Positions 18,883-27,325 of a stretch of DNA of 64,000 nt are shown here, piece after piece. Both the position numbers and the translations under genes were made by a program. The stretch is taken from positions 218,460-282,459 of the forward strand of contig QWOQ01000006.1 of the NCBI GenBank assembly GCA_003669585.1. Reading direction: 5' to 3'. Under the pieces are notes generated by a model. It was not told the DNA's origin, did no database searches, and was given only the letters and a program-made list of their open reading frames with translations. Source of the stretch: Planctomycetota bacterium. GTDB lineage: Bacteria > Planctomycetota > Planctomycetia > Pirellulales > UBA1268. Each line of letters starts with the position of its first letter. Position 1 is the first letter of the stretch.

Positions 18883-19514
18883 TGTGCGGCCTCCGCAGGG
18901 CGATAGGAGCCGAGCGATAACACCAGATCAGGAGCACTTCGGCCGGCAAGAAAATCTTCTGGAGTAGGCAAATCGTGTTCGACGAGTTCAAGTGAAATGG
19001 TTTTCCCCGGATGGCGTCGAAGCAGTTCTGAAGCAACGCCTTTCACGAGTGGAAGCCACACGAGCTTGGCTCGGCGTCTTATTTCCTCTGAAGCGTTGGG
19101 CATCGGAACCAAGTTCGCAATTTTTTCACTGATCATGAAATATCGATGGTAGAGCAGTCGAGGATGATTGTTGATGGGATCGGGAATGGATCCAACGACG
19201 GTCGAACCGTCCGATTGCTCGATCGACCAGCGAATGGAATGACCGGGGCCCGGATCGGGCGCAAAAAAACGATAGCCGTGTCCCAGATAGAGAAACCCGA
19301 TGTATGGACGAAAAGGCTGAATCAACGTACCTGCCAGCATGCTCGACGGCGGCGGAGACGCCAAGGGGGCGAGAACGACTGCCATAAGGTGCAATGCCAA
19401 GGCAATTGAAATAATCGTGCGCCACGAAGCCACTCGATAAAGAAATCTTTGAACCATAGAGGAGATCACCACTTCTTGCAGGCTCGAGGATTTATCACGG
19501 GAGTCCATCTCCAT
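18879..19514 (-). CDS. Single-pass membrane protein paired with the HTTM protein
   Basis: A 211-residue protein with one membrane segment at about 34-55 (TIISIALALHLMAVVLAPLA) and an exported or cytoplasmic domain of 150 residues. The segment YRFFAPDPGPGHSIRW is a strong motif and is seen, from memory, next to HTTM proteins in other planctomycetes. The last codon overlaps the HTTM start (18879-18882), so stoichiometric synthesis is likely. I cannot assign a biochemical function. The start at 19514 is one of two close ATGs (the other at 19508). Confidence 0.75.
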   Translation of the reverse strand: MEMDSRDKSSSLQEVVISSMVQRFLYRVASWRTIISIALALHLMAVVLAPLASPPPSSMLAGTLIQPFRPYIGFLYLGHGYRFFAPDPGPGHSIRWSIEQSDGSTVVGSIPDPINNHPRLLYHRYFMISEKIANLVPMPNASEEIRRRAKLVWLPLVKGVASELLRRHPGKTISLELVEHDLPTPEDFLAGRSAPDLVLSLGSYRPAEAAQ

Positions 19515-19580
19515 TTGATGGATTGACTTTGAAAGCCTAGCTCAGATTTTTGGTCTACAGAGGAAAAGGAAAGGTACCAA

Positions 19581-19620
19581 AACAAAAAAACTCCTGCACG
19601 GTGAGATCCCGTGCAGGAGT
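19581..19620 (-). terminator. Intrinsic terminator of the TIGR03000 gene
   Basis: A 12-bp perfect stem (ACTCCTGCACGG paired with its complement) closes a 7-base loop; read on the minus strand it is followed by TTTTTTTGTT. It lies 29 bases after the TIGR03000 stop, so that gene is likely monocistronic. Confidence 0.9.
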
Positions 19621-19648
19621 AAGTTGCCTTTTTAAAATCAAACGAGGA

Positions 19649-20764
19649 CTAGCGAAGCGATACTGCCGCATTGTGTGCGGCAATCGAGGTTTCCGAATTC
19701 AACGTCATTGAATCGAAGGTGAGTTCGATCGAGCCTCCAGCGACCAGATCGATGATTTTGGATACAACCGTTTCCTCTCCGTCGATCATTGTGGAAATCC
19801 GAATTTCGTAGTTTTTCCAAGAGCGACCAGCATCAAGAGCAGTCGTTTCAAAAAGACGTACGTTTCCGGTTGAACCGGTTTCGTTTCCAGCAAGCCACAC
19901 TGTTGCGCTCTCTGGAACATGAAGCGTGAGGCTCGTTGTGACAGCCGGATTCGATTCAACGTCGGCCGTAGTTTCTCCACGGTTTGAATTGAATGAGATT
20001 GCTGCACGATCTCCCGCAGAAAGAGAAACAAGCTTGGTATCTTCTACCGAAGAGCCGTTGCGATCAACGACGATTCGAACCTGAAATTCATACTGCTTGC
20101 CTGCTTCAAGTCCGCGCGACACATAGTGTCGAATCGCACCTGTAGCAGTTGTGGCCGAACCGTTTACAAACACTGCTGCGTCACTCGGAACTGTGAGCAC
20201 CATCAACGCTGCATCGGTGGGAAGCTGCAAACGAGTTGTCGGTTTTTCAGGAGCGGCAGCCTCAGGAGCTTGAATCGTTTCAGTACTTGGTGCGGCTCCT
20301 GCGGGCCGATCGTCGATGATGCGGTACGAGGTACCCGGCTGGGTTCCCATCATTGGCGCGCCTGAGGAAGGAACAGAATATCCACCGTACGAACCGCCTG
20401 ACGAACCACCTGACGAACCACCTGACGAACCACCTGACGAACCACCTGACGAACCACCTGACGAACCGTGACGAGCATGGTGACGTTTTCCACCATGAGA
20501 TCCGCTACTCGAACCAGAACTGCCGCCAGAAGATCCGTAGCTTGAATAGCTTCCACCGGAACTGCCACCCGAGCTTCCGCCCGAAGAACCGCCGGAGGAG
20601 CTTCCACCCGAACTTCCGCCAGAGGAACCACCCGAGCTACCGCCCGAGGAACCTTGAGACGCCCGGTAGCGGTTGTGCCACCCAGCCTCGACATCCAACG
20701 CGTATGCAAACAGTGCAGCAGCAGTCAAGCAACCAGCGAGCCTGCTCCAACGAAAGTGACCCAT
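19649..20764 (-). CDS. Exported TIGR03000-domain protein with a long Ser/Gly repeat region
   Basis: A 371-residue protein: signal peptide (MGHFRWSRLAGCLTAAALFAY), then about 110 residues built mainly of the four-residue unit SGGS, interrupted by a basic stretch (HGGKRHHARHGSS), then two TIGR03000-type beta domains. The first domain holds LMVLTVPSDAAVFVNG and the second LTLHVPESATVWLAG. TIGR03000 domains occur in planctomycetes and their role is unknown; the repeat suggests a flexible surface linker. The ATG at 20764 was chosen because GGGAGAAG precedes it and a normal signal peptide follows; a longer frame reaches 20824. A strong terminator follows the gene. Confidence 0.85.
   Translation of the reverse strand: MGHFRWSRLAGCLTAAALFAYALDVEAGWHNRYRASQGSSGGSSGGSSGGSSGGSSSGGSSGGSSGGSSGGSYSSYGSSGGSSGSSSGSHGGKRHHARHGSSGGSSGGSSGGSSGGSSGGSSGGSYGGYSVPSSGAPMMGTQPGTSYRIIDDRPAGAAPSTETIQAPEAAAPEKPTTRLQLPTDAALMVLTVPSDAAVFVNGSATTATGAIRHYVSRGLEAGKQYEFQVRIVVDRNGSSVEDTKLVSLSAGDRAAISFNSNRGETTADVESNPAVTTSLTLHVPESATVWLAGNETGSTGNVRLFETTALDAGRSWKNYEIRISTMIDGEETVVSKIIDLVAGGSIELTFDSMTLNSETSIAAHNAAVSLR
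20389..20468. repeat. 12-bp tandem repeat coding SGGS units
   Basis: Six full copies plus part of a seventh of the 12-base unit acgaaccacctg, five of them identical. On the minus strand they encode SGGS repeats in the TIGR03000 protein. Near-identity at the DNA level suggests recent slippage and possible length variation. Confidence 0.9.
20552..20652. repeat. Degenerate 12-bp tandem repeat coding SGGS units
   Basis: A second tract of the same 12-base period, with many third-position changes, coding for more SGGS repeats closer to the N-terminus of the same protein. It is older or less homogenised than the tract at 20389-20468. Confidence 0.75.
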
Positions 20765-20928
20765 CGAATACTTCTCCCGTGAGCGGATAGAAAAAAGAAA
20801 ACGGACGAGGCAGCTCGTCTCCAATAACGCTCAAGGATAATTTGATGATTACGCAAAGCAAGGACTCTAGGGAAGAAATAATGAATAGGGTATTTTTGTC
20901 GAATATCGTTCGAAAATCCCAAGAAAAC

Positions 20929-22218
20929 TCATTTTTCTGGCTGAATTTCAACTTCCTTCATTGCACTAGTGAGTGTTTTTTTCCGTCCTTCAATTGAAAT
21001 ATCATCCACATCGAGCCGACCGGTGGCCCCCAAAAGTCCAATTTGAAGGATCGCTTCATTGGCCCACAGTGGTACTGATATTGAGCCCTGTACTTCTTTC
21101 CAATCAAAACTTCCCTTCCAAGGACCAATGCGATCCCGAGATGTGCGACTGCGTTTCTCATCAAAAAACTGAACGCAGATACCCGGTATTTGATCAGGAT
21201 ACGGGCCACCAAGAATTTCCTCTCCGCGGAGCGAAACACGAATTGTAAGACGATCGACAACCCGGCCATTGATTGAAAATCCTTGAAACACTTGTGAAGG
21301 ACGACTGGGTTGCTCATTGGTGAGTTGCAGAAATGTATTTCCGTCTGGAGAGCGATGAAGAGTTATTTGCCGTCCGTAGTACCAGGATTCTGGAATGTCC
21401 AAATCCTTTAAGCGGTTCTCGAACGATCCGTTGTGAAGAGCGGGCTTGTTGCCGTCGGGAAGCACTCGTCGACCATCTTCGGCGGCGCCTGTCATGGGTA
21501 CGAAGAGACTCGGACAGAGCGATTCTTCGACGAGCGTTCCATTCCGTTTGACGAGCAGTAGCAGCGTCTGGTCATAACGTTCACCTACCGGAATAATCAT
21601 TCGCCCACCCTCGGCAAGTTGGGCGACAAGTGGTGTGGGAACATTTTCTGGTGAACACGTAACAATAATTTTGTCAAAGGGAGCGTGTTCTTTCCATCCT
21701 TGAAATCCATCACCAATGGTGGTGATCACATTACGATAACCGAGTTTGTCGAGTGCCAGTTTTGCACGACGACCGAGCACCTTATTGATTTCAATGGAAT
21801 AGACTGTTTTGACAAGCGGTGAAAGCACTGCCGCCTGATATCCGCTTCCGGTTCCAATTTCGAGAACGGTATCAGTTGGCTTGGTCTCTAGTTTCTCAGT
21901 CATGTACGCAACGACAAAAGCGCCGGAGATCGTCTGCGCTTCGCCAATGGGAACGCCCATATCAAAATAAGCGAGATCTCGCTGGGCAATCGGCATAAAT
22001 TCGTGGCGCAAAGTGACTCGCATCGATTCAATGACACGGCGGTCTTGGATTCCACCGCCGGCAATATCATCTCGCACCATTCGCTCTCGAAGAGTCTCGA
22101 AGAGGTCCCCTCCCCTGCTCTGATGAATATCACACCATAAAACCACAAACACCGATGAAATCCGGAGCAATCTCTGGAGAAAAACCCTGTGGAACTGCGG
22201 AAAAGAATGCAGCATCAT
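20929..22218 (-). CDS. Exported protein-L-isoaspartate O-methyltransferase with an extra C-terminal beta domain
   Basis: A 429-residue protein. The first 35 residues look like a signal peptide (ISSVFVVLWC). Residues 40-235 match PCMT: VIESMRVTLRHEFMP, GEAQTISGAFVVAYM, and the AdoMet site VLEIGTGSGYQAAVL. PCMT normally repairs isoaspartyl residues in the cytoplasm; an exported form would need AdoMet outside, which is odd. From about 240 to the end is a beta-rich domain (NGSFENRLKDLDIPESW, then VDRLTIRVSLRGEE) resembling carbohydrate-binding or jelly-roll modules. Its start overlaps the FKBP stop by 4 nt. Confidence 0.87.
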   Translation of the reverse strand: MMLHSFPQFHRVFLQRLLRISSVFVVLWCDIHQSRGGDLFETLRERMVRDDIAGGGIQDRRVIESMRVTLRHEFMPIAQRDLAYFDMGVPIGEAQTISGAFVVAYMTEKLETKPTDTVLEIGTGSGYQAAVLSPLVKTVYSIEINKVLGRRAKLALDKLGYRNVITTIGDGFQGWKEHAPFDKIIVTCSPENVPTPLVAQLAEGGRMIIPVGERYDQTLLLLVKRNGTLVEESLCPSLFVPMTGAAEDGRRVLPDGNKPALHNGSFENRLKDLDIPESWYYGRQITLHRSPDGNTFLQLTNEQPSRPSQVFQGFSINGRVVDRLTIRVSLRGEEILGGPYPDQIPGICVQFFDEKRSRTSRDRIGPWKGSFDWKEVQGSISVPLWANEAILQIGLLGATGRLDVDDISIEGRKKTLTSAMKEVEIQPEK

Positions 22219-23129
22219 CGGTCTGTCACTGGGGCTGGGACGATTGCAACCAATTCGATTTCAAAGATCAACATCTCGTTTGGTTCGATATCTGGAGGTG
22301 ATCCTCGCACGCCGTAGGCAAGATCGGGAGGAACATAGAGTTTCCATTGCGAACCGACGGCCATCAGCGGAATCGCCTCTTGCCATGCGAGCACAACACC
22401 TTCAATTGGAAAGATGGCAGGTTCTCCATTGGGTTCAGTGCCATCAAACTGCGTTCCATTGAGATGAGTGCCGCGGTATCTCGTTGACACCGTGTCAGAA
22501 GAGAGAGGCTTTGCGCCAGTTCCATGTTTGAGTACCTCGTACTGCAATCCACTTGGAAGATTTGTTACACCCGGCTTTTTTGCATTGTCGGTCAAAAACT
22601 TTTTTGCAGTGACAATATTTCGCTTGGCTGCATCTGCCGATTGAATCGCAAACATTTTCTCCTGTTCTTTTGCTTTATCTTTCATCACGCGTTCAAATGC
22701 CTGAAGCGACTCGGTCATTGTGGATTCTTTTATCTGTGGCTTCGTACCCAAAATCGCATCTGCCAATCCGCAAGCAAGCCCTGCAGGATCAAGAATCACA
22801 CCTTGGGCTTTGAAATCAGCGATGATTCGATTGCCGATGCTGAGGCCGAGTGAATAACCAAGTATTCCTTCCGGACTCGAAAGACCAGCCACGTGGGCCT
22901 TCGATTTTTCGACAGACGATGCAGGTGCAGGAATGAGTGCCGGCGTCTTGGCTTGAGCGGGTTTTGCCGGTGCAGTGCGTGGCGGCTCGCAGTGTGCTCG
23001 ACCGGTCGAGAGACAGCAGCAAATTATTGCCAATACGAAGCGATAGAAAAAAAGACGAGTGCGCACGGGTGGTACGTCAGAGACGGCGAATAGAAAAAAT
23101 GAGCTTTTTTTCACAGCAAGTAAATCCAT
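22215..23129 (-). CDS. Exported FKBP-type peptidyl-prolyl isomerase (Mip/FkpA-like)
   Basis: A 304-residue protein with a hydrophobic N-terminal segment (FYRFVLAIICCCL), a Pro/Ala-rich linker, a helical N-domain (about 80-185) as in dimeric Mip/FkpA, and a C-terminal FKBP fold. The FKBP core shows LNGTQFDGT, the PIEGVVLAWQEAIPLM strand and VPPDLAYGVRG, all typical active-site regions. It should help fold exported proteins. Translation is probably coupled to the methyltransferase gene downstream, which makes a pair of protein-maintenance enzymes in the envelope. The ATG at 23129 has no clear ribosome-binding site. Confidence 0.9.
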   Translation of the reverse strand: MDLLAVKKSSFFLFAVSDVPPVRTRLFFYRFVLAIICCCLSTGRAHCEPPRTAPAKPAQAKTPALIPAPASSVEKSKAHVAGLSSPEGILGYSLGLSIGNRIIADFKAQGVILDPAGLACGLADAILGTKPQIKESTMTESLQAFERVMKDKAKEQEKMFAIQSADAAKRNIVTAKKFLTDNAKKPGVTNLPSGLQYEVLKHGTGAKPLSSDTVSTRYRGTHLNGTQFDGTEPNGEPAIFPIEGVVLAWQEAIPLMAVGSQWKLYVPPDLAYGVRGSPPDIEPNEMLIFEIELVAIVPAPVTDR

Positions 23130-23337
23130 TCACAATGTATATGTTTGCGTGCGTGACACACGTGTGACTTGTCGTAAGTGTAAGCCAGTGTGAGTGCACA
23201 CGGCGACAGCTGTTTGGACGGTTCAAAGACAGGTGTATGGAATGGCATCCGCAGGCGAGGCAAATCGGCGCGATCCAAGACGCGAAAAAATTTCTGACGC
23301 AGCCAGCGTGGTTTTAAGAAAAATGAGACAACGAATG

Positions 23338-24264
23338 TCAGCCGAGATTTCCCCGCGTGAGTGAAAGGAAGGCGGTTTCCAAGTTCACTTCTTCCAGTCG
23401 CAGAGAAAGCAGATGATGTCCCGCTAAAATAAGTCGGGAAGCGAGCCCCGAATAGTCGGTGATTCCATCGGCTAACGCCACAACAACAATTCCGTTGCGC
23501 ACCGTTACGCCGAACGTCTCCGGCGCGGTTTCGAGAAGTGTGGCGGCATCTTCCGGTCGTCCGGCGACCTGAATCTCTACGCAGGGACGTCCCCGCACTT
23601 GGGAGAGAAGTTCTTGAACGTCACCGCAAGCAAGCAGGCGTCCGTGTTCAATGATGCCGACTCGGTTACAGATATCAGCAAGCTCCGGCAAAATGTGACT
23701 CGATACGAGAATCGTTTTTCCCATACCTTGCAGCCGTCGCAGCAAACCGCGCATCTCAATTCGAGCCCGTGGATCGAGGCCACTGGCCGGTTCATCAAGC
23801 AGCAGCACTTGTGGGTCGTGAAGAAGAACACGAGCCAGACCGAGTCGCTGCGTCATACCGCGAGACAGACTCGTTACAAGCGCATCGCGTTTTACGACAA
23901 GGTCAACGACCTCCAGCGAATGTTCTGCGACTCGCCGTCGCTCTTTTCCATTGATGCGATAGGCAGCTGCAAAAAATTCGAGGTATTCAATAACTCGCAT
24001 GTCGTCGTATACGCCGAATGCATCGGGCATATATCCGATGGCGCGACGGATCTCGCGAGGATTGGTGTAGATCGACTGACCCCCGACATACGCCTCTCCC
24101 CATGTTGGTGCCAGCAGCGTGGAAAGAATTCTGATCGTGGTTGTCTTACCGGCACCATTGGGGCCAATAAATCCGAAAAGATCCCCCTTTTCGAGTTTTA
24201 AGTCGAGACTGCGCAGCGCATAAAAGTCGCCATATTGCTTTGTCAGATCAACAGTTTCAATCAT
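23338..24264 (-). CDS. ABC transporter ATP-binding protein
   Basis: A 308-residue nucleotide-binding subunit with Walker A GPNGAGKTTT, the signature LSRGMTQRL, and Walker B VLLLDEPASGLDP, followed by SSHILPEL. It resembles the ABC-2 type exporters (drug, lipid or gliding-motility systems). The C-terminal 85 residues form an extra domain. The start overlaps the stop of the large membrane protein upstream by 4 nt. No ABC permease gene is seen near, so its membrane partner may be the 765-residue protein or may lie elsewhere. Confidence 0.95.
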   Translation of the reverse strand: MIETVDLTKQYGDFYALRSLDLKLEKGDLFGFIGPNGAGKTTTIRILSTLLAPTWGEAYVGGQSIYTNPREIRRAIGYMPDAFGVYDDMRVIEYLEFFAAAYRINGKERRRVAEHSLEVVDLVVKRDALVTSLSRGMTQRLGLARVLLHDPQVLLLDEPASGLDPRARIEMRGLLRRLQGMGKTILVSSHILPELADICNRVGIIEHGRLLACGDVQELLSQVRGRPCVEIQVAGRPEDAATLLETAPETFGVTVRNGIVVVALADGITDYSGLASRLILAGHHLLSLRLEEVNLETAFLSLTRGNLG

Positions 24265-26558
24265 TGGTGGTACTCCCGATCAGGTTCCTGAGGAGTCATT
24301 TTCTCAGAGGTCGGGTTCGAGAGCGAGGAACGTACGGGAAAGACAATTCTCCATACACAATGTGATGTTGATTCTCTCGCGGCATCCGGTGGCGTCGAGT
24401 GCCATGCGGTTCCCCTCGGTCCATGTCCAACGAGCACCGCGCGATTGATGGTGAGTAGGCTGGAAAAATCGAGTCGATCGAGTCGCCCTGCATCGAGTGT
24501 GGTGTAAGCCTTTCCGCCGGCAGCATTGTGAAATCCGGCAACCTGAAGCACCCGATCAATATCACGGTCGGCCGTACTCCATCGCACTGTGCGATCGCGA
24601 TCCTGCGAACTCGATCGCTGCGTAAGCACACTGGCAAGCGAACGAGGGCCCCTGCCCTGATAGGGATCGAACGTACCTTCTGATACGAGAAGCCCAACAT
24701 CGTAGAGCCAACCGCCATGCACAAGCAGGCAATCTTCAAGAGGAAACGGTAGGTGACTGCGAAGAGTTCCACGAATTGTCCCCTGCGCATCTCTGTCGAG
24801 TGACGATTCGATCCACGTGTCTGCGACGTTGGCCGTCCATTCTATTTCAAAGAGTCGGCTCGATGAGGCAGCAATGGGAATAGATTGCAAGCGGCCAAGC
24901 GTGTTGGAATAAACATAGTCGGCATGCGACAGTGCAAGGTGAGCCGCCGCGGCATCGGTTCCGCCGATCCCCTGCCCCGCCTTGGCGAACCAGGAGAGTG
25001 CTGTGTCGACTCGGACGAGTGGAGGCAGAATGTTGGTGGGCGTGGCATCAAGATCAAAGGTTGTGTTGATCGGCGACCAGACTCCGACGAGCGACGTGCC
25101 TCTTACGAGTCCACTCGAAGCGTCCACATCGACAAGATCGGCCTGAATAAACTGCCATGAAGACCCTTTCCAGCGATCGGCCAAAACAATCGCAACCGCA
25201 CTGAAAATAAAAACGATGGCCGGGAGCGAGATCCATGCCACCCAAGGCCTCGCGAATCCCTTTGACACCAGCCACCAGTCGAGAGGAAATAAGCTCGCGA
25301 CATAGAGCACGAAAAGAAGTGCAAGAAATTCAAAAGGAACGAGACTCACTCCAGGAAACTGATCGAGAGCGGTGTGAAGTTGAGTCTCGAGGGTGCCTTT
25401 TTCGGACGAATTAGCAAACATGTCATTTTGAGAATCATCGGCATGAAGAAGCTCCGTCAGTAGCGTGTCGGTTCCTTGCCAGGATGAAAAAGGTGATTGA
25501 TCAAGATCGAATCCGATCCAAGTGATCACCCCGAGCCCATGAGCCGTTCTCACCACCAGTGGGAGATCCCCAGGCACCAATCCTTCGTAGGATTCGATTG
25601 CTCCCGACAGACCGCGACCATCGATTGCTCGTAATACAGGAACATCGATAGAAAGTCCCCTGCCCTTTTCGAGTGGCTTGCTTGAATGAGCGAATGTTTC
25701 GATCGCTCCGAATCGACGAAGGGCGATCATGCGATCAATTTTTCCTGGAATCCAATCTGCAAGAGGTGTTTTGGAATTCGCCACTCGCTCGGCGCTCTTT
25801 CCCAGAATAAATACGGCGTTTCCTCCACGACGAACCCAGCCATCGAGCGCTGCGAGTACCGACAGAAAACGATCATCAAAACGCTCAGCAGCATCGTCAC
25901 TTGGAGGCACAGCCTCCACTGTTTCTTTGGGAAAGCCACTGGAAAGCAGAGAATTGATCCATGTTCCACACACGATCACGTCGTCCACACTGTCAAAATC
26001 GCGAGACGTGATCGGAAGAGAATCTGGATTTTGAACTGACACTACCGTAGGTCGCCTTCCATCGGCATCTGCCATGAGACGTACTGCACGATCCATCGAC
26101 GGAAGTTCACCGAGTACCAAAAGAATTCGTTGGGATGAAGGGAGCGCGTTGCCGCACTCGAGAAGGGTGCGATGAGAGGCAGCTGTGTTGGACTGAGAAG
26201 AAAAAGCCTTTTCTCGTTCAAGGAAGAGGCGTCCGTTGCGGCGGCCAAATCGAATCGATGTGCGGGCTGATGAGGAGCCATCAGGCTTTTTGGAAATCGT
26301 ACAGGCTGGAGATCGAACGAGCTGACCATCCGCATCCTCTGACCATACGTAGGTTGTTTCATGGGAGGCATCTGTCGGCAGATCGATTTCAACTGCGGTC
26401 CATTCTCCCGTACGGAAGATGCCATTAAAACCGATGTTCACTCGATACTCATGCGACTCGGCAAGAACTTCGCAGCCACAAAGCAGCAGAGCGAAGTCGA
26501 AAAGTATCCAGCAGATGCCGTAAGACACAGCAACTCGAAACCAGTGATGAGGGATCAT
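24261..26558 (-). CDS. Large exported/membrane protein coupled to the ABC ATPase
   Basis: A 765-residue protein with an N-terminal signal (AVSYGICWILFDFALLLCG), a long extracytoplasmic beta-rich region beginning VNIGFNGIFRTGEWTAVEI, two membrane segments at about 490-545 (FLALLFVLYVASLFPLDWWL and ISLPAIVFIFSAVAIVLA), and a further outside domain. The layout resembles auxiliary proteins of ABC exporters such as those in GldG-like systems, but no clear family match is seen. The ATG at 26558 overlaps the mazG stop, and GGAG stands a few bases before. It is the middle of a three-gene coupled unit. Confidence 0.75.
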   Translation of the reverse strand: MIPHHWFRVAVSYGICWILFDFALLLCGCEVLAESHEYRVNIGFNGIFRTGEWTAVEIDLPTDASHETTYVWSEDADGQLVRSPACTISKKPDGSSSARTSIRFGRRNGRLFLEREKAFSSQSNTAASHRTLLECGNALPSSQRILLVLGELPSMDRAVRLMADADGRRPTVVSVQNPDSLPITSRDFDSVDDVIVCGTWINSLLSSGFPKETVEAVPPSDDAAERFDDRFLSVLAALDGWVRRGGNAVFILGKSAERVANSKTPLADWIPGKIDRMIALRRFGAIETFAHSSKPLEKGRGLSIDVPVLRAIDGRGLSGAIESYEGLVPGDLPLVVRTAHGLGVITWIGFDLDQSPFSSWQGTDTLLTELLHADDSQNDMFANSSEKGTLETQLHTALDQFPGVSLVPFEFLALLFVLYVASLFPLDWWLVSKGFARPWVAWISLPAIVFIFSAVAIVLADRWKGSSWQFIQADLVDVDASSGLVRGTSLVGVWSPINTTFDLDATPTNILPPLVRVDTALSWFAKAGQGIGGTDAAAAHLALSHADYVYSNTLGRLQSIPIAASSSRLFEIEWTANVADTWIESSLDRDAQGTIRGTLRSHLPFPLEDCLLVHGGWLYDVGLLVSEGTFDPYQGRGPRSLASVLTQRSSSQDRDRTVRWSTADRDIDRVLQVAGFHNAAGGKAYTTLDAGRLDRLDFSSLLTINRAVLVGHGPRGTAWHSTPPDAARESTSHCVWRIVFPVRSSLSNPTSEKMTPQEPDREYHQ

Positions 26559-26854
26559 GGTTTCTCCGCATCCGGACAGGTGCATGCCAATTCTCCGCAC
26601 CCTGGGCATCCACGGCCATACTTCTTTGCGACTGCAGATTCGAGATCGACGTTCATGACATTTGCCATTGTTACCAGCCATGCAAGCACATCGGCAAACT
26701 CTGCCGAGCACTCCTCGTGCGTACCACTGCGAAGGCTTGTTGCGAGTTCCCCGACCTCCTCGGAAAACCACATGAAAGTTCCCTCAACACCACGCGACGC
26801 ATCTTTGTCGTGGTACATCGTTCGAATCAGGGATTGAAGTTCAGTAAGTGTCAT
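26555..26854 (-). CDS. MazG-like nucleotide pyrophosphohydrolase with a C-terminal Cys cluster
   Basis: A 99-residue all-helical protein of the MazG superfamily, which hydrolyses NTPs to NMP and pyrophosphate. The Mg site is visible as FSEEVGEL and EFADVLAWLVTMANVM. The C-terminus has CPGCGELACTC, a compact likely zinc-binding knuckle. The start at ATG 26854 gives MTLTELQSLIR, the usual opening; a longer frame reaching 26944 is not supported. Its stop overlaps the next gene's start. Confidence 0.88.
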   Translation of the reverse strand: MTLTELQSLIRTMYHDKDASRGVEGTFMWFSEEVGELATSLRSGTHEECSAEFADVLAWLVTMANVMNVDLESAVAKKYGRGCPGCGELACTCPDAEKP

Positions 26855-27116
26855 TCGAGTTCTGCGAGGGCTGGACGATACAATGTGTTTTGTGACCGGA
26901 TTGCTTCCGACTCTAAAGAGCGGCTCTGTGTGGATTGACGGCATCTACTCTTGCAGAGTGACTCAAGAGAATCTCAAGAAGTATGGCACCGATCAGAATG
27001 TTCGAAAACAGATCGGCGGCAATCCGCAATCTGAGGGTTTTATGTTAAAAAGAGGAGTCTGCTTTGCATACTCCTTGAACCAACCAGAAACAACGACGGA
27101 TCTGGAAAATGTTTGA

Positions 27117-27311
27117 ATGAAAATCGTTTCCAATGGGGTGAGCGGAAGTCCCCTTCAACTTACAAGAGAACGGGTCGTAAGATTCTCCTACAACCGCAGT
27201 CTTCTCTTATTGAGAAGAGATAATGAATGCCTCAGGAATGAGGTCGACGCTTTTCGCATAAATATTTTTGTGATGCGTAGACAACGTCGATCATGGGCAT
27301 GTTTTTTATAA
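27117..27311 (+). promoter_or_regulatory. Possible leuA leader with four consecutive Leu codons and a hairpin
   Basis: In the 471-base gap before leuA a 64-codon frame ends 14 bases before the leuA start. Codons at 27201-27212 are CTT CTC TTA TTG, four different Leu codons, and the same bases form a 7-bp stem (27200-27206 with 27212-27218). Leu runs inside a hairpin are a hallmark of attenuators for leu genes. Against this, the frame is long for a leader and has a weak start, and no strong terminator follows. Confidence 0.25.
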
Positions 27312-27325
27312 GAAGCAGGATATTC

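Noticed and set aside
20389..20468. CRISPR-like array
   Set aside because: The repeats are 12 bases long with no spacers and lie inside a coding frame.
20350..20790. Long open frames on both strands across the SGGS repeats
   Set aside because: A 12-base repeat without stops keeps several frames open; only the frame with signal peptide and TIGR03000 domains is real.
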